DNA of 64,000 nucleotides, taken from the NCBI GenBank assembly GCA_963930775.1, contig OZ005693.1:11141525-11205524 (forward strand). The letters are read 5' to 3'. This stretch comes from Cliona cf. orientalis (Eukaryota > Porifera > Demospongiae > Clionaida > Clionaidae). Below, one piece after another: positions 42,335 to 52,738 of this stretch. A program made the position numbers and the translations under genes. Positions within the stretch are counted from its first letter, which is position 1; every line of letters starts with the position of its first letter. Under the pieces are notes generated by a model. It was not told the DNA's origin and did not search any database. It saw only the letters and a list, made by a program, of their open reading frames with translations.

Positions 42335-43357
42335 TTAAGGTACCATTTAATTGCGTGGGCGTGAGCGTCAGGAATGGCTAATTCAATTAGCGAATCGTGA
42401 AGGGGCGTGGCCGAAGAGGCCATACGAGTGCTTTTGGTCGAAGGTGGGCGTGTCCAGAATCGGCCAGGGATGATTATGCGCGTGTAATTAGCGACCGGAA
42501 GTGGCCCCTGAAGAAAAGGCCGGTAATTGCCCACATCAAAGCAAGATCAAAGCATTCTTTCTTAACTATTAACCGCAACGACTTAAAAAAAAAAAAAAAA
42601 AAAAAAAAAAGCTTATTAGGCCTAATTAAGCATGTGGGCGTGTTCCTGGCACTGTGTGGAGTGTGTGCGTGTGCGTTAATGCAGGTTTTATTGCTTCCGA
42701 TTGGGCGTGGCTTCACGGGCCAGTGCTTGGACATCGGCGCCTGGGACTTGGCCTCGGCGATAGGTGGGCGTGTCCCGGAAGCGGTGGTGACCTTTGAACC
42801 CCTCGAGGAGGCTTTGGGGGCGTGGCAGGAGGTCAAAGGTGAGGCCATGTCTGTTAATGAGGCACTGTACGGCGGTGCGATCGAGGGGCCCGTACGGCTG
42901 GACGGAAGCTGACGATGGTTTGAAGCGGATGTGGTTGCGATGACGTGTTGTCACTCCGCCCACACAGGAAATGAGGTGAGCTCTTGCGTGGGCGGTGTGG
43001 CAGAACGGCCTCCAAGTGTTTGTGTGTGTTTTGGCCTTGAGGAAGCTGTGTGTTTTAATTGGGATTGATTGTGGGCTTCCGGTGGACATCCGGTGGTTAG
43101 TAGGCACTTGATTGAGAATGGTGGTCCTTGGGGAACAGGGTGGGGCTGTTTTGGGCGTGGCCTGGCCCCTCCCTTCCGGCTCGGCTTCCGGTCCATGGAG
43201 GATATTAAATGAACACTTCCGGCTCTAGCAGCCACACCCCTGAGACCTGTGCAATTAAAAGGGCGTGGTTACACAACATGCACCTCACTAATGACTTTGA
43301 TGTGGTTTAGGTGTCATATCCCCCACCTCACGCCCACGCAATTTAATGGTACCTTAA
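42335..43357. mobile_element. TTAA element copy 2
   Basis: Same sequence as copy 1 as far as can be read, preceded by the 40-bp spacer ending AGTAGAAAGC. Confidence 0.8.
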
Positions 43358-43397
43358 AACTTATCTACTGTACACAGTATATGGCATAGTAGAAAGC

Positions 43398-44420
43398 TTA
43401 AGGTACCATTTAATTGCGTGGGCGTGAGCGTCAGGAATGGCTAATTCAATTAGCGAATCGTGAAGGGGCGTGGCCGAAGAGGCCATACGAGTGCTTTTGG
43501 TCGAAGGTGGGCGTGTCCAGAATCGGCCAGGGATGATTATGCGCGTGTAATTAGCGACCGGAAGTGGCCCCTGAAGAAAAGGCCGGTAATTGCCCACATC
43601 AAAGCAAGATCAAAGCATTCTTTCTTAACTATTAACCGCAACGACTTAAAAAAAAAAAAAAAAAAAAAAAAAAGCTTATTAGGCCTAATTAAGCATGTGG
43701 GCGTGTTCCTGGCACTGTGTGGAGTGTGTGCGTGTGCGTTAATGCAGGTTTTATTGCTTCCGATTGGGCGTGGCTTCACGGGCCAGTGCTTGGACATCGG
43801 CGCCTGGGACTTGGCCTCGGCGATAGGTGGGCGTGTCCCGGAAGCGGTGGTGACCTTTGAACCCCTCGAGGAGGCTTTGGGGGCGTGGCAGGAGGTCAAA
43901 GGTGAGGCCATGTCTGTTAATGAGGCACTGTACGGCGGTGCGATCGAGGGGCCCGTACGGCTGGACGGAAGCTGACGATGGTTTGAAGCGGATGTGGTTG
44001 CGATGACGTGTTGTCACTCCGCCCACACAGGAAATGAGGTGAGCTCTTGCGTGGGCGGTGTGGCAGAACGGCCTCCAAGTGTTTGTGTGTGTTTTGGCCT
44101 TGAGGAAGCTGTGTGTTTTAATTGGGATTGATTGTGGGCTTCCGGTGGACATCCGGTGGTTAGTAGGCACTTGATTGAGAATGGTGGTCCTTGGGGAACA
44201 GGGTGGGGCTGTTTTGGGCGTGGCCTGGCCCCTCCCTTCCGGCTCGGCTTCCGGTCCATGGAGGATATTAAATGAACACTTCCGGCTCTAGCAGCCACAC
44301 CCCTGAGACCTGTGCAATTAAAAGGGCGTGGTTACACAACATGCACCTCACTAATGACTTTGATGTGGTTTAGGTGTCATATCCCCCACCTCACGCCCAC
44401 GCAATTTAATGGTACCTTAA
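43398..44420. mobile_element. TTAA element copy 3
   Basis: Same sequence as copies 1 and 2, spacer on both sides. Confidence 0.8.
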
Positions 44421-44460
44421 AACTTATCTACTGTACACAGTATATGGCATAGTAGAAAGC

Positions 44461-45483
44461 TTAAGGTACCATTTAATTGCGTGGGCGTGAGCGTCAGGAA
44501 TGGCTAATTCAATTAGCGAATCGTGAAGGGGCGTGGCCGAAGAGGCCATACGAGTGCTTTTGGTCGAAGGTGGGCGTGTCCAGAATCGGCCAGGGATGAT
44601 TATGCGCGTGTAATTAGCGACCGGAAGTGGCCCCTGAAGAAAAGGCCGGTAATTGCCCACATCAAAGCAAGATCAAAGCATTCTTTCTTAACTATTAACC
44701 GCAACGACTTAAAAAAAAAAAAAAAAAAAAAAAAAAGCTTATTAGGCCTAATTAAGCATGTGGGCGTGTTCCTGGCACTGTGTGGAGTGTGTGCGTGTGC
44801 GTTAATGCAGGTTTTATTGCTTCCGATTGGGCGTGGCTTCACGGGCCAGTGCTTGGACATCGGCGCCTGGGACTTGGCCTCGGCGATAGGTGGGCGTGTC
44901 CCGGAAGCGGTGGTGACCTTTGAACCCCTCGAGGAGGCTTTGGGGGCGTGGCAGGAGGTCAAAGGTGAGGCCATGTCTGTTAATGAGGCACTGTACGGCG
45001 GTGCGATCGAGGGGCCCGTACGGCTGGACGGAAGCTGACGATGGTTTGAAGCGGATGTGGTTGCGATGACGTGTTGTCACTCCGCCCACACAGGAAATGA
45101 GGTGAGCTCTTGCGTGGGCGGTGTGGCAGAACGGCCTCCAAGTGTTTGTGTGTGTTTTGGCCTTGAGGAAGCTGTGTGTTTTAATTGGGATTGATTGTGG
45201 GCTTCCGGTGGACATCCGGTGGTTAGTAGGCACTTGATTGAGAATGGTGGTCCTTGGGGAACAGGGTGGGGCTGTTTTGGGCGTGGCCTGGCCCCTCCCT
45301 TCCGGCTCGGCTTCCGGTCCATGGAGGATATTAAATGAACACTTCCGGCTCTAGCAGCCACACCCCTGAGACCTGTGCAATTAAAAGGGCGTGGTTACAC
45401 AACATGCACCTCACTAATGACTTTGATGTGGTTTAGGTGTCATATCCCCCACCTCACGCCCACGCAATTTAATGGTACCTTAA
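44461..45483. mobile_element. TTAA element copy 4
   Basis: Same sequence as the other copies. Its right TTAA is followed by unique DNA, 193 bases before the first ATG of the MOV10L1 gene. Confidence 0.8.
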
Positions 45484-45675
45484 AATTTAAATGTTTAATA
45501 CAGTAACACCTGATCGTGCCATGAGCGAAGGCTCGCCCCGCATGATGATTATCATCTTTCTAGTAATATTATATAGAGAGTAAGTTTGTAGTGCGCATGC
45601 GCAAAAATCTCGATTAGACCTTTGACCTACACGTGGACATGCACGGTGACTATCAACGTGCTCAGCCTATAAAAG
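45484..45675 (+). promoter_or_regulatory. MOV10L1 promoter: perfect NRF1-like palindrome and TATAAAAG
   Basis: TGCGCATGCGCA at 45592-45603 is a perfect NRF1-type palindrome. TATAAAAG at 45668-45675 abuts the first ATG (45676), too close for a TATA box serving that codon. If the TATA is used, transcription would begin near 45700 and the next in-frame ATG, 45778, would be the start. CGAAGGCTCGCCCCG at about 45527 mirrors a sequence at 40205 on the other side of the transposon array. Confidence 0.6.
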
Positions 45676-48600
45676 ATGAATCTGTACGAGTACGTGAAGG
45701 GCCTGTTCGTGGATGATCCGATCAATGAGTCAGTCGACCAACCACACCACCAAGATCGCAATCAGACGCGCGGAAAGATGCGCACAGAAGCCCAGAGCAG
45801 TGCCATGGCTGTATCAAGCAAGTGTACGGAGGATCAGAGGCGATATTTCACGGGAACAGTGACCTCGTTGAACGAAGACGGTGGAATGATCGACAACCAC
45901 GTGTATTTCGATTTGGATAGTGTAATTGGAGGAAAGGAGCCATTTGTGGGCGGGGCTGCTCACGTGACTGCAACTCGCCCTCACGTGCATGCTGGCTGGA
46001 GAGCCACCAGGGTGGATCTACTGACAGAGTGGCATCCAGAGGAAGGCTCAGAGATCGAAATTGTGGTGGGCGTGGTCAGTGGGTGGAGTCACACCAGGTG
46101 TGTTGTCGAGAGCGGATCGGGTGAAGTGACGTTTGCACCCAATGAGTATCGTCCAGCTAGTGGATACCGCCCCCACATTGGTGACTCCATAGAGGTACAT
46201 GTACAAAATGATGTTTCAATGTTACACACAGAAGAATGGGGTCATGTAGCATTGAAAATATGGGAGTGGCCTGGGGACGAGGATAGCACAGATTTAGAAT
46301 AACCAAAAAAATTCTGTAATTATGATAGTGGAAGATGGTCTTCTAATTTTAGTTAGAGCTGCTTCACGCGCTCCTGGTAACATTGAAATATGGGAATGGC
46401 CTGGGGACGAGGCTAGCACAGATTTAAAATAGCTAAAAATAATGAAAAATTGTCTTCTAATTTTAGATAGAGTTGCTTCACCAAGATGGTACGACTGTCG
46501 TTAATGATATAAAGCCCCTGAGAGAGAGGACACAGATCGGCACAATCAGCAGATTTTCCAACAGAAACGGGACTGTAGACGACGATATCTACTTTACTTT
46601 GTCGTCTTGTTGCCGTGGTTACCGTCCCGCTGTTGGTGACAGTGTGAGTGTGATGTGTGTGGAGAGTGTCCACCAGAAGCACAACTGGAGGGCTTACAAC
46701 GTCAAGCCAAACGACCCTGAGGTTGAAAACAGGTGGAGAATCATAGAATAATATAGTCAAACCTTTGTATTATCAAGAGTACTATTATAGTGGTTACCGT
46801 AGTTAATCGAATACAACGCATGATCCAATTTAACGCAAGAGATTAGCATTTTACCAATTCTCATAACGTTTATATAGAGGAATTGACGACCTTTACCAGA
46901 AAAACGCGTGTTTTTCAAAATTGAAAATTTTTTTCCATGCATTGTATTAGATTAAGTACGGTACTATGTCAGGCATGCAGCCATCTCCTTATTACAGCTG
47001 CTTAGTTGAAGCTCCAAGTGGCAAACTCTCTATGATATTGAACACCTTAAAGCAGCCTCCTCTCTCTATTACAGCTGCTAATTTTCATCCCGGCTATAGC
47101 CAGGATCCACTAGATAAAGCATCATAAGATGTTATAATAATACTATTATGCATATACATGTATAATATTTTCACGTTATAGGTCTAACCATGACTCCTTC
47201 CCTCTGCCCTCCATTCCCCTGCTTGGCCACAAAGAGCCACTGTCCGGTCAGCCAGAGTTGGATGACGTACCAACACTGCCGAGATCTCACTGCGGACAGT
47301 TCAACAAAAAGTCCACCAATCGGGGTGGAAGCTACCAAGCCAAGGTGAGGTCGTGCCGTCTCCCGGGGCAACGACCCCAGCGAACTCCGCTGCTGAAGCT
47401 TCCGTATGCCTTGGGGGAGTACCCTGTGCCTGACAAGCTACGTGAGGCTGTGGAGGAGGGAGGGGAGGGGGAGGTGATCAACATGGCACCGTGCTTGGAA
47501 GAGGTATGTCAATCAGTACTGTGTGTGTGTGTGTGTGTTCTTTATTTCTAAGTTAATCGAATACAACGTATGATCCAATCTAACGTAAGAAATTACCATT
47601 AACGAATTCTCATAACATATATATTATGGAGCGATTGACGACCTTGACCAGAAAATCACACGTTTTTCAAAATTGAAATTATGGCTAAAATTTAATATTC
47701 ACAATCAAGTGACCCTATCGCTAAAAAATTACTTATAGCCGGAAAATTTGGCGATTTGGCGGTCTATATCACAAATCCGCCAATTTTCCTATTCGCAAAT
47801 ATACGTATGGCGATCCTGTACCGAACCGCCAAATTTATATCCGCTAATATTCTTGCAATAGCGATTTTGGGCTCAACCGCCAAATTTATTTCCAGCCAAT
47901 ATTTCCGGCTATACGGTATTATTATCTGTGATTTTGTGTAGCCGCTGTGTATGGATAACTACAGTGATAAGTTCTCCACTCTTCTCTTCATTGAAGAGAT
48001 CCAAAGAGAGATCGACATCAGACAATTTGACCTCACCTGCGTAAGACATTACATTGATCACATGACTTCTATTGTAATATCACATGACCTACTATACGTT
48101 ATCATCTCTTAGGTTGTATTGGATCGCTGTGGGCCGTACTTCAGTCTCACCGTTCCAGGGCTGAGCGAAGGTCGTCCCTCTTTACTTGTCGGGGACAAAA
48201 TCATAGTCTGTGAGCACAGCGAAGATGGTAAGCAATGGCAACACGAAAATTTTAATTTATTTCAGGGGGGCACCTTGGGATTAAATTTGCAACCCCCTTC
48301 CTTATAAATTGGCTTCCCCCTCATTTTAATTGTGAGACTGATAGTTTTGCTAATTGTCTCCAACTCTACAGCTGAAGTAGACAATGAAGCTGTGACAAGT
48401 CCTCAGTGGGAGGGGTATATTCATGAGGTACGTAAGAGTGAAAAATTGGAGCATCTTTGCAACAATGAAGTTACATAATCTGATTTAAAAGAAGGGTATG
48501 CATACTTTTTGATTTCTCAGATCAGAAGAGACGATATTCTGGTGCAATTTGCTGAAGTTTTTCACTCTAGCTACACCAACTGGGAGGCTGACGTCATGTT

Positions 48601-51587
48601 CACCTTTGGAAGGTTAGTATCATGCAACTCGAAATTTGAGTTCTAGAATCTTTGTATGATACATGAAGCGTCCGTCCCCCATACATGATAGGACCCCATT
48701 GAGAAGAATGCATCATGCAGTGGATCTGAGTTACATGATCGGAGAGCACACCCTGTTTCCAAGGCAACCAATCTCCAAACCACCCCTCATCAACTTCACA
48801 TTCCCAAACCAGAAGACGGACTCATTCCCAGGTTCCATTCCGGACCACTGCCTGTTCAATCACCATCTAAACTCTCGCCAGAGAGCAGCTGTGGTGAGAA
48901 TACTCAAAGCTCAGTGTCGCCCCGCCCCCTATGTGCTATTCGGACCACCTGGGACTGGAAAAACCGTAACTCTAGTCGAGGCCATACTGCAGGTGGGTGT
49001 GGTCAAAGTCACATGATTATCACATGATTCGATCATTGTATTGTACATGTAGGTGCATCGACTTTCTAGGGGTTCGAGAATTTTGGTCTGTGCTCCCTCC
49101 AATAGTGCTGCTGATATCATTGTAAGCTATAATATCATATCAAGTTAACCCTTTATCCATGAATATATAACAGATATTTTAACCCTTTATTCCCTACATT
49201 TCTTGTGTAGGCGGAGCGTCTCCATGAGAGTGGAGCTTTGAGGGTGGGAGAGATGGTACGGCTGAATGCTGTCCAGCGCCAGGCTCCGCCCACTTCCGTC
49301 GAGCCGTACTGCCTCGATACGGACAGCATCGACGTTGCCGCCAAGTATCGTGTCATCATAGCAACGTGTGTGACAGCTGGAGGGCTCCATCGGTTGCGTC
49401 TGAGCGTGGGTCACTTCACTCACATCTTTGTCGATGAGTCGGGTCAGGCCACAGTGCCGGAGTGTCTACTACCTGTATCACTGGGGGCAGGGTTCAAAGA
49501 TGCCGTGGTGAGTAGTTACAACATCAGTGATAATATGGGTACCGGAGAAGTTTAGAATATGAACGGTATAATTATATAATATGCTATGTACAATATGGAA
49601 AGGGTCGTCACCCACAAAAAATTATTCCAAATGAAGTGTTTTTAGCACAAAATTTATACTATATACGGTAGCAAGAGTGTATACGTACGTATTAGGAAGA
49701 GTACGTAACTGCGTGGGCGAGCAAGCTCTACACTGCACTGTGAAATGGTGGCGTCATCCTACGTGTGCCAGCCTAACCATATAGCTATGCAGAATCCATG
49801 TTTCGTTTACACAGCTACAGTGATCATACACGTGGCTATGTGGTTGCAGGTGTGCTGCACAATGTCTGACTAGAACTACCCCACCAAGGGACTACCCTAC
49901 AGTATTATTCATAGGCTTGTGGCCACACAGTTTTCACAAAATCATGTACTTGTACAGCATTTGTCTGGTATCTACTACGTGCTGTGACGCCACCATCACA
50001 CTGCATAAGCGCAATACTAACATACAGGAGCTACGTACTCTTCCTAATACACTCTTGACGGTAGTTAGTGATGTATTCATGCATGTGGAGCCTTGAGCCT
50101 AAACCTATAGATAATATTCAACCTCCAGAAGCTAAAAATTAGTGAACTAATGCTGTTATGCAGATTGTGCTGGTGGGGGACCCCTGTCAATTAGGACCTG
50201 TACTCTCCTCTCGTTTGGCCGCGTCGTCGGGTATGGGCACATCCCTCCTGGAATGGATCATGGGAATGAGAAGCTACTGTCGCCAGGAGGAAAAGTTCAA
50301 AGATCATGGAAGCTATGACCCACTACTGGTATAAATAACAGTTTGTGTATCAGAAGAAGATGAAAAATTATTAACTAGAGGCTATGAATATTAAATGTAT
50401 CCTCAAATTCATTGCTCAGTGTTATAAGAAATTTTCCAGCTTCAGCACACTATGATCGGGATTTTATGGTTGTAGGTGACGAAATTGGTTGATACTTATC
50501 GTTCCCACGAGGCCATCCTTCGTCCGTACTCTGACCTCTTCTACCACGGAGAACTGGTGCCCAAGGCTGCACCCACTGTCAGTCATGTAATGTGCCAATG
50601 GGAGGAGCTTCCTAACAAGGGATTTCCCCTCATCTTCCATGGCTTGGAGAGTGAAGACATGCAAGAGGGGAATTCCCCTTCATGGTTCAACCCTGTAGAA
50701 GTTCTCCAGGTATTTCGATACACTAGAAGGTTATAACTGAAAATTGAACATTTTCCTTTAATTGGAACACTTGGTCCAATTATTCACTACTCCCCACAGG
50801 TTCTCAAGTATGTTCAGGCATTGAAGGACAATGCAACCTTTGCCCCAAAGGCATCTGATATTGGGGTGGTGACTCCGTACCGTAAGCAGGTGGAGAAGGT
50901 CCGTCTGTTGCTAGGGAGAGTGGTGGGAGGGGAGGGGGTAAAGGTCGGATCAGTCGAGGAGTTCCAAGGACAAGAGAGAACGGCCATCATCGTCTCAACA
51001 GTAAGACAGTGGGTGATTGTAAACTGCAAAATATGATATTAAGCCGATATTATCAAATCCATGTGTAATTCAAGTTCCTCTTAGTATTGTATCATGCTCT
51101 GGCCTCAAAATGCAAATAGAAAAAAATGGAAGGGCCAACGACCAAAATTTATATTATACTCTGACGCCAAAATTTTCAAAACTGTGAAAATTTTTACAAT
51201 GCCATATCCTGAATATTATTTTCAAGATTCGGGGGGGCTAAGTCAATATCTGACTTTTTCTTATGTAAATGAACTTAGGTTCGTTCATCAGTTGCCGTGG
51301 TAGACTCTGACGCCCGCCATCACCTTGGCTTCCTCTCCAACCCCAAGAGATTCAACGTAGCCATCAGTAGAGCAAAGGCACTGCTCATTGTCATCGGGAA
51401 CCCACACCTGCTCGCTAAGGTAATGCTACCAATAATATTGACACTAACAGTAATGTTGAATACTACCTAGGGCTTACATGACATTGTATAAATACTGCAG
51501 GACCCTTGCTGGTTGAAGCTGCTCCAGTATGCAGTGGAGAATGGAGCATATAGGGGATGCCCCTTACCTAATGAACTGGAGCAGTAG
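45676..51587 (+). CDS. MOV10L1: MOV10L1-type piRNA-pathway RNA helicase (SF1, Armitage-like)
   Basis: 5'-to-3' RNA helicase that in animals feeds piRNA precursors to processing and so supports transposon silencing. Fifteen exons: 45676-46194, 46467-46732, 47182-47503, 47942-48040, 48113-48227, 48372-48427, 48521-48612, 48692-48992, 49053-49121, 49211-49507, 50164-50328, 50476-50709, 50800-51000, 51279-51419, 51501-51587; 2964 nt, 987 aa, every phase consistent. N-terminal repeats typical of MOV10L1 rather than MOV10 are present ([27 protein letters not shown]). Helicase motifs: I GPPGTGKT, Ia [65 protein letters not shown]. The YPVPDKLR and [10 protein letters not shown] blocks also fit. Reading on past exon 1 gives a short isoform ending at 46302, and past exon 2 a stop at 46751. 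In-frame ATG at 45778 is an alternative start. Shorter than human MOV10L1 (about 1200 aa). Confidence 0.95.
46252..46480 (+). repeat. Tandem duplication in MOV10L1 intron 1 that copies the 3' splice site
   Basis: Two units (about 46252-46362 and 46384-46480) share ATTGAAA..TATGGGA(G/A)TGGCCTGGGGACGAGG at the start and TCTTCTAATTTTAG(T/A)TAGAG(C/T)TGCTTCAC at the end. The second unit holds the acceptor used for exon 2; the first is a decoy whose reading frame soon stops. The front half is related to the palindromic element at 55363-55439. Confidence 0.75.
46795..46969 (+). mobile_element. TACCGTA-family MITE, copy in MOV10L1 intron 2
   Basis: Begins TACCGTAGTTAATC and ends GATTAAGTACGGTA (13 of 14 inverted match), TA at the edges. 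The body has GATCCAATTTAACGC, ATTCTCATAACGT, ATTGACGACC and CAGAAAAACGCG, which define a family with copies at 47551, 60093 and 63647. Confidence 0.85.
47551..47690 (+). mobile_element. TACCGTA-family MITE, diverged partial copy in MOV10L1 intron 3
   Basis: Starts at GTTAATCGAATACAACG without the TACCGTA end, retains GATCCAATCTAACG, ATTCTCATAAC, GATTGACGACC and CACACGTTTTTCAAAATTG, and runs into another element on the right. Confidence 0.75.
47734..47913. mobile_element. MITE-like element with TATAGCCGGAAA ends
   Basis: Ends TATAGCCGGAAAATTTGGCG and its approximate reverse complement. The right edge extends to TACCGTA, the left edge does not. Inside, CCGCCAA(A/T)TTT recurs at least three times. 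It sits in the same MOV10L1 intron as the preceding element. Confidence 0.7.
49664..50063. mobile_element. About 400-bp inverted-repeat element in MOV10L1 intron 10
   Basis: CAAGAGTGTAT..ATTAGGAAGAGTACGTA near 49672-49727 is matched in reverse by CTACGTACTCTTCCTAATACACTCTTG near 50031-50058 (left copy with a 6-base insertion). A nested pair, TGGTGGCGTCA (about 49746) and TGACGCCACCA (about 49985), lies inside. No coding frame. Confidence 0.75.
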
Positions 51588-51947
51588 GTATAATATTATT
51601 ATAGCACCATGCATTCAGTGTGCAAAATTTGTTGTTGTTTTTTTTATTGTCATTGTACTGTTACATCAGAGCATGCATTCTGCCCGCCATCTCCATACGC
51701 ATCTATGATCACAATTATTATGAATAAAATGTTGATAATGGAATCGTAAAAGAATTAATAGTGTAATACAAGTGTCCAAATATCTGCATTGTTTGACATC
51801 AGGATTCCATTTGGTGCCTTGACTTCATTGCCTCAAGGTCACGTCTTCCAATAAGTGAAGAGGAACGACTAACCCTTCGAAGGTATCATTCTTCACACTC
51901 ATTTTCATTCATGAGCCTGTCTGCAGTCGAATTTGGCGTGAGGCGAA
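51588..51947. other. Short convergent intergenic region
   Basis: Between the MOV10L1 stop and the minus-strand exon ending at 51948. A phase-open, splice-bounded stretch at 51803-51882 on the + strand (acceptor CATCAG, donor AAG then GTATCA) could be a rare alternative 3' exon, since the MOV10L1 stop codon is itself followed by GTATAA. No support beyond the splice sites. Confidence 0.3.
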
Positions 51948-52738
51948 TCACTTACGTACAGCTAGCTGTTGAGTGCTTGATGATCTTGTTGAACGCTCAT
52001 ACGTACCCCGGGTACAAGGCAATATCCCGGGGTAGGACGCCAGCACACAGGCAAGGCTAAGACCACCATCATGATGATTGCAGTTTACATTCCGTATTTG
52101 ATGTCGATCACTTGAAGATGTTTCACAGCTGAGCACTACATTGTATGATAATGAGTGGAGTTATCATAACAGCTATCATTATGTAGGTGACGTAATTATA
52201 AAAATGTAAAGGAGCACTGTAGTAATCATGCTGCATGTGTGCTAACTGCATATTATTATATTATGCTCAAGCTCGCACTTACCAGAGTACGCATGTTCAA
52301 CTTGAAGACGGTTGCTTCTAGATCCATTCAGTCTTGGCCGATGACAGTTATTCTGTAGACTGCTGGAAAGTTGTTTTCCTTTAATATAGTCTCGACCAAC
52401 GTCACTCTGATACTGAACCCCATTCATGCTGCGTTCGCTTGCAATGGTATTTGAACAGCGTATATTTTTTGCCTTCTTACAATCACTATTCACAGAGGCT
52501 GGACATTCCTTGCAACCTATAATATTGAGTGAGTGTGTGAGTTAGAGAGGGTTGAGATGGGGAGGGAGTGAAATTATTTATAGCTAATAATAATATAGCT
52601 TACAGATTGGAAGGCATTCCGACAACATGAAGGCACCATATAGGCTTGTATCAAACTGCTGTAGAAACGATCTGTTTATAGTTGGATCATGTATCATTTC
52701 TGGATCCGTTGGATCATGCAGCATTTTTGGAGCCGTGG
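51948..52738 (-). CDS. Unrecognised protein, three C-terminal exons
   Basis: Three exons on the minus strand join in phase: 52738-52604 (TAPKMLHDPTDPE.. to MLSECLPI), 52516-52283 (CCKECPASVNSDCKK.. to LQVEHAYS) and 52135-51948 (VLSCETSSSD.. to TQQLAVRK, stop). The donors GTAAGC and GTAAGT and the acceptors TTTGCAG, TTATAG and TGTAG are good. The sequence is Ser/Asn/Cys-rich and hydrophilic, as expected of a cytoplasmic tail; no domain recognised. The entry phase of the first exon (one base carried) equals the exit phase of the SRCR exon ending at 55722, so these exons may be the intracellular tail of that gene through a membrane exon I could not find. Otherwise it is a separate gene lacking its 5' end here. 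Confidence 0.45.

Larger units (their letters stand above)
41272..45483. repeat. Tandem array of four identical TTAA-bounded elements, period 1063 bp
   Basis: Four 1023-bp elements are joined head to tail by three copies of the same 40-bp spacer (first 42295-42334, AACTTATCTACTGTACACAG..). The period is exactly 1063 each time and I found no substitution between copies by eye; even the internal poly-A is 26 in all four. Outer flanks (GCAGTCAC on the left, AATTTAAATG on the right) differ from the spacer. No credible protein is encoded; open frames run through the poly-A and merely recur with the unit. GGGCGTG occurs about nine times per unit. Confidence 0.95.

Noticed and set aside
41334-45361. 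171-aa + strand and 139/124/94-aa - strand open frames repeated in the four array units
   Set aside because: They run through an A26 homopolymer and non-coding GGGCGTG repeats, recur only because the unit recurs, and resemble no transposase.
41272-45483. Regular repeat-spacer pattern, CRISPR-like at first glance
   Set aside because: Units are 1023 bp with terminal inverted repeats and the 40-bp spacers are identical; this is a eukaryotic transposon array.
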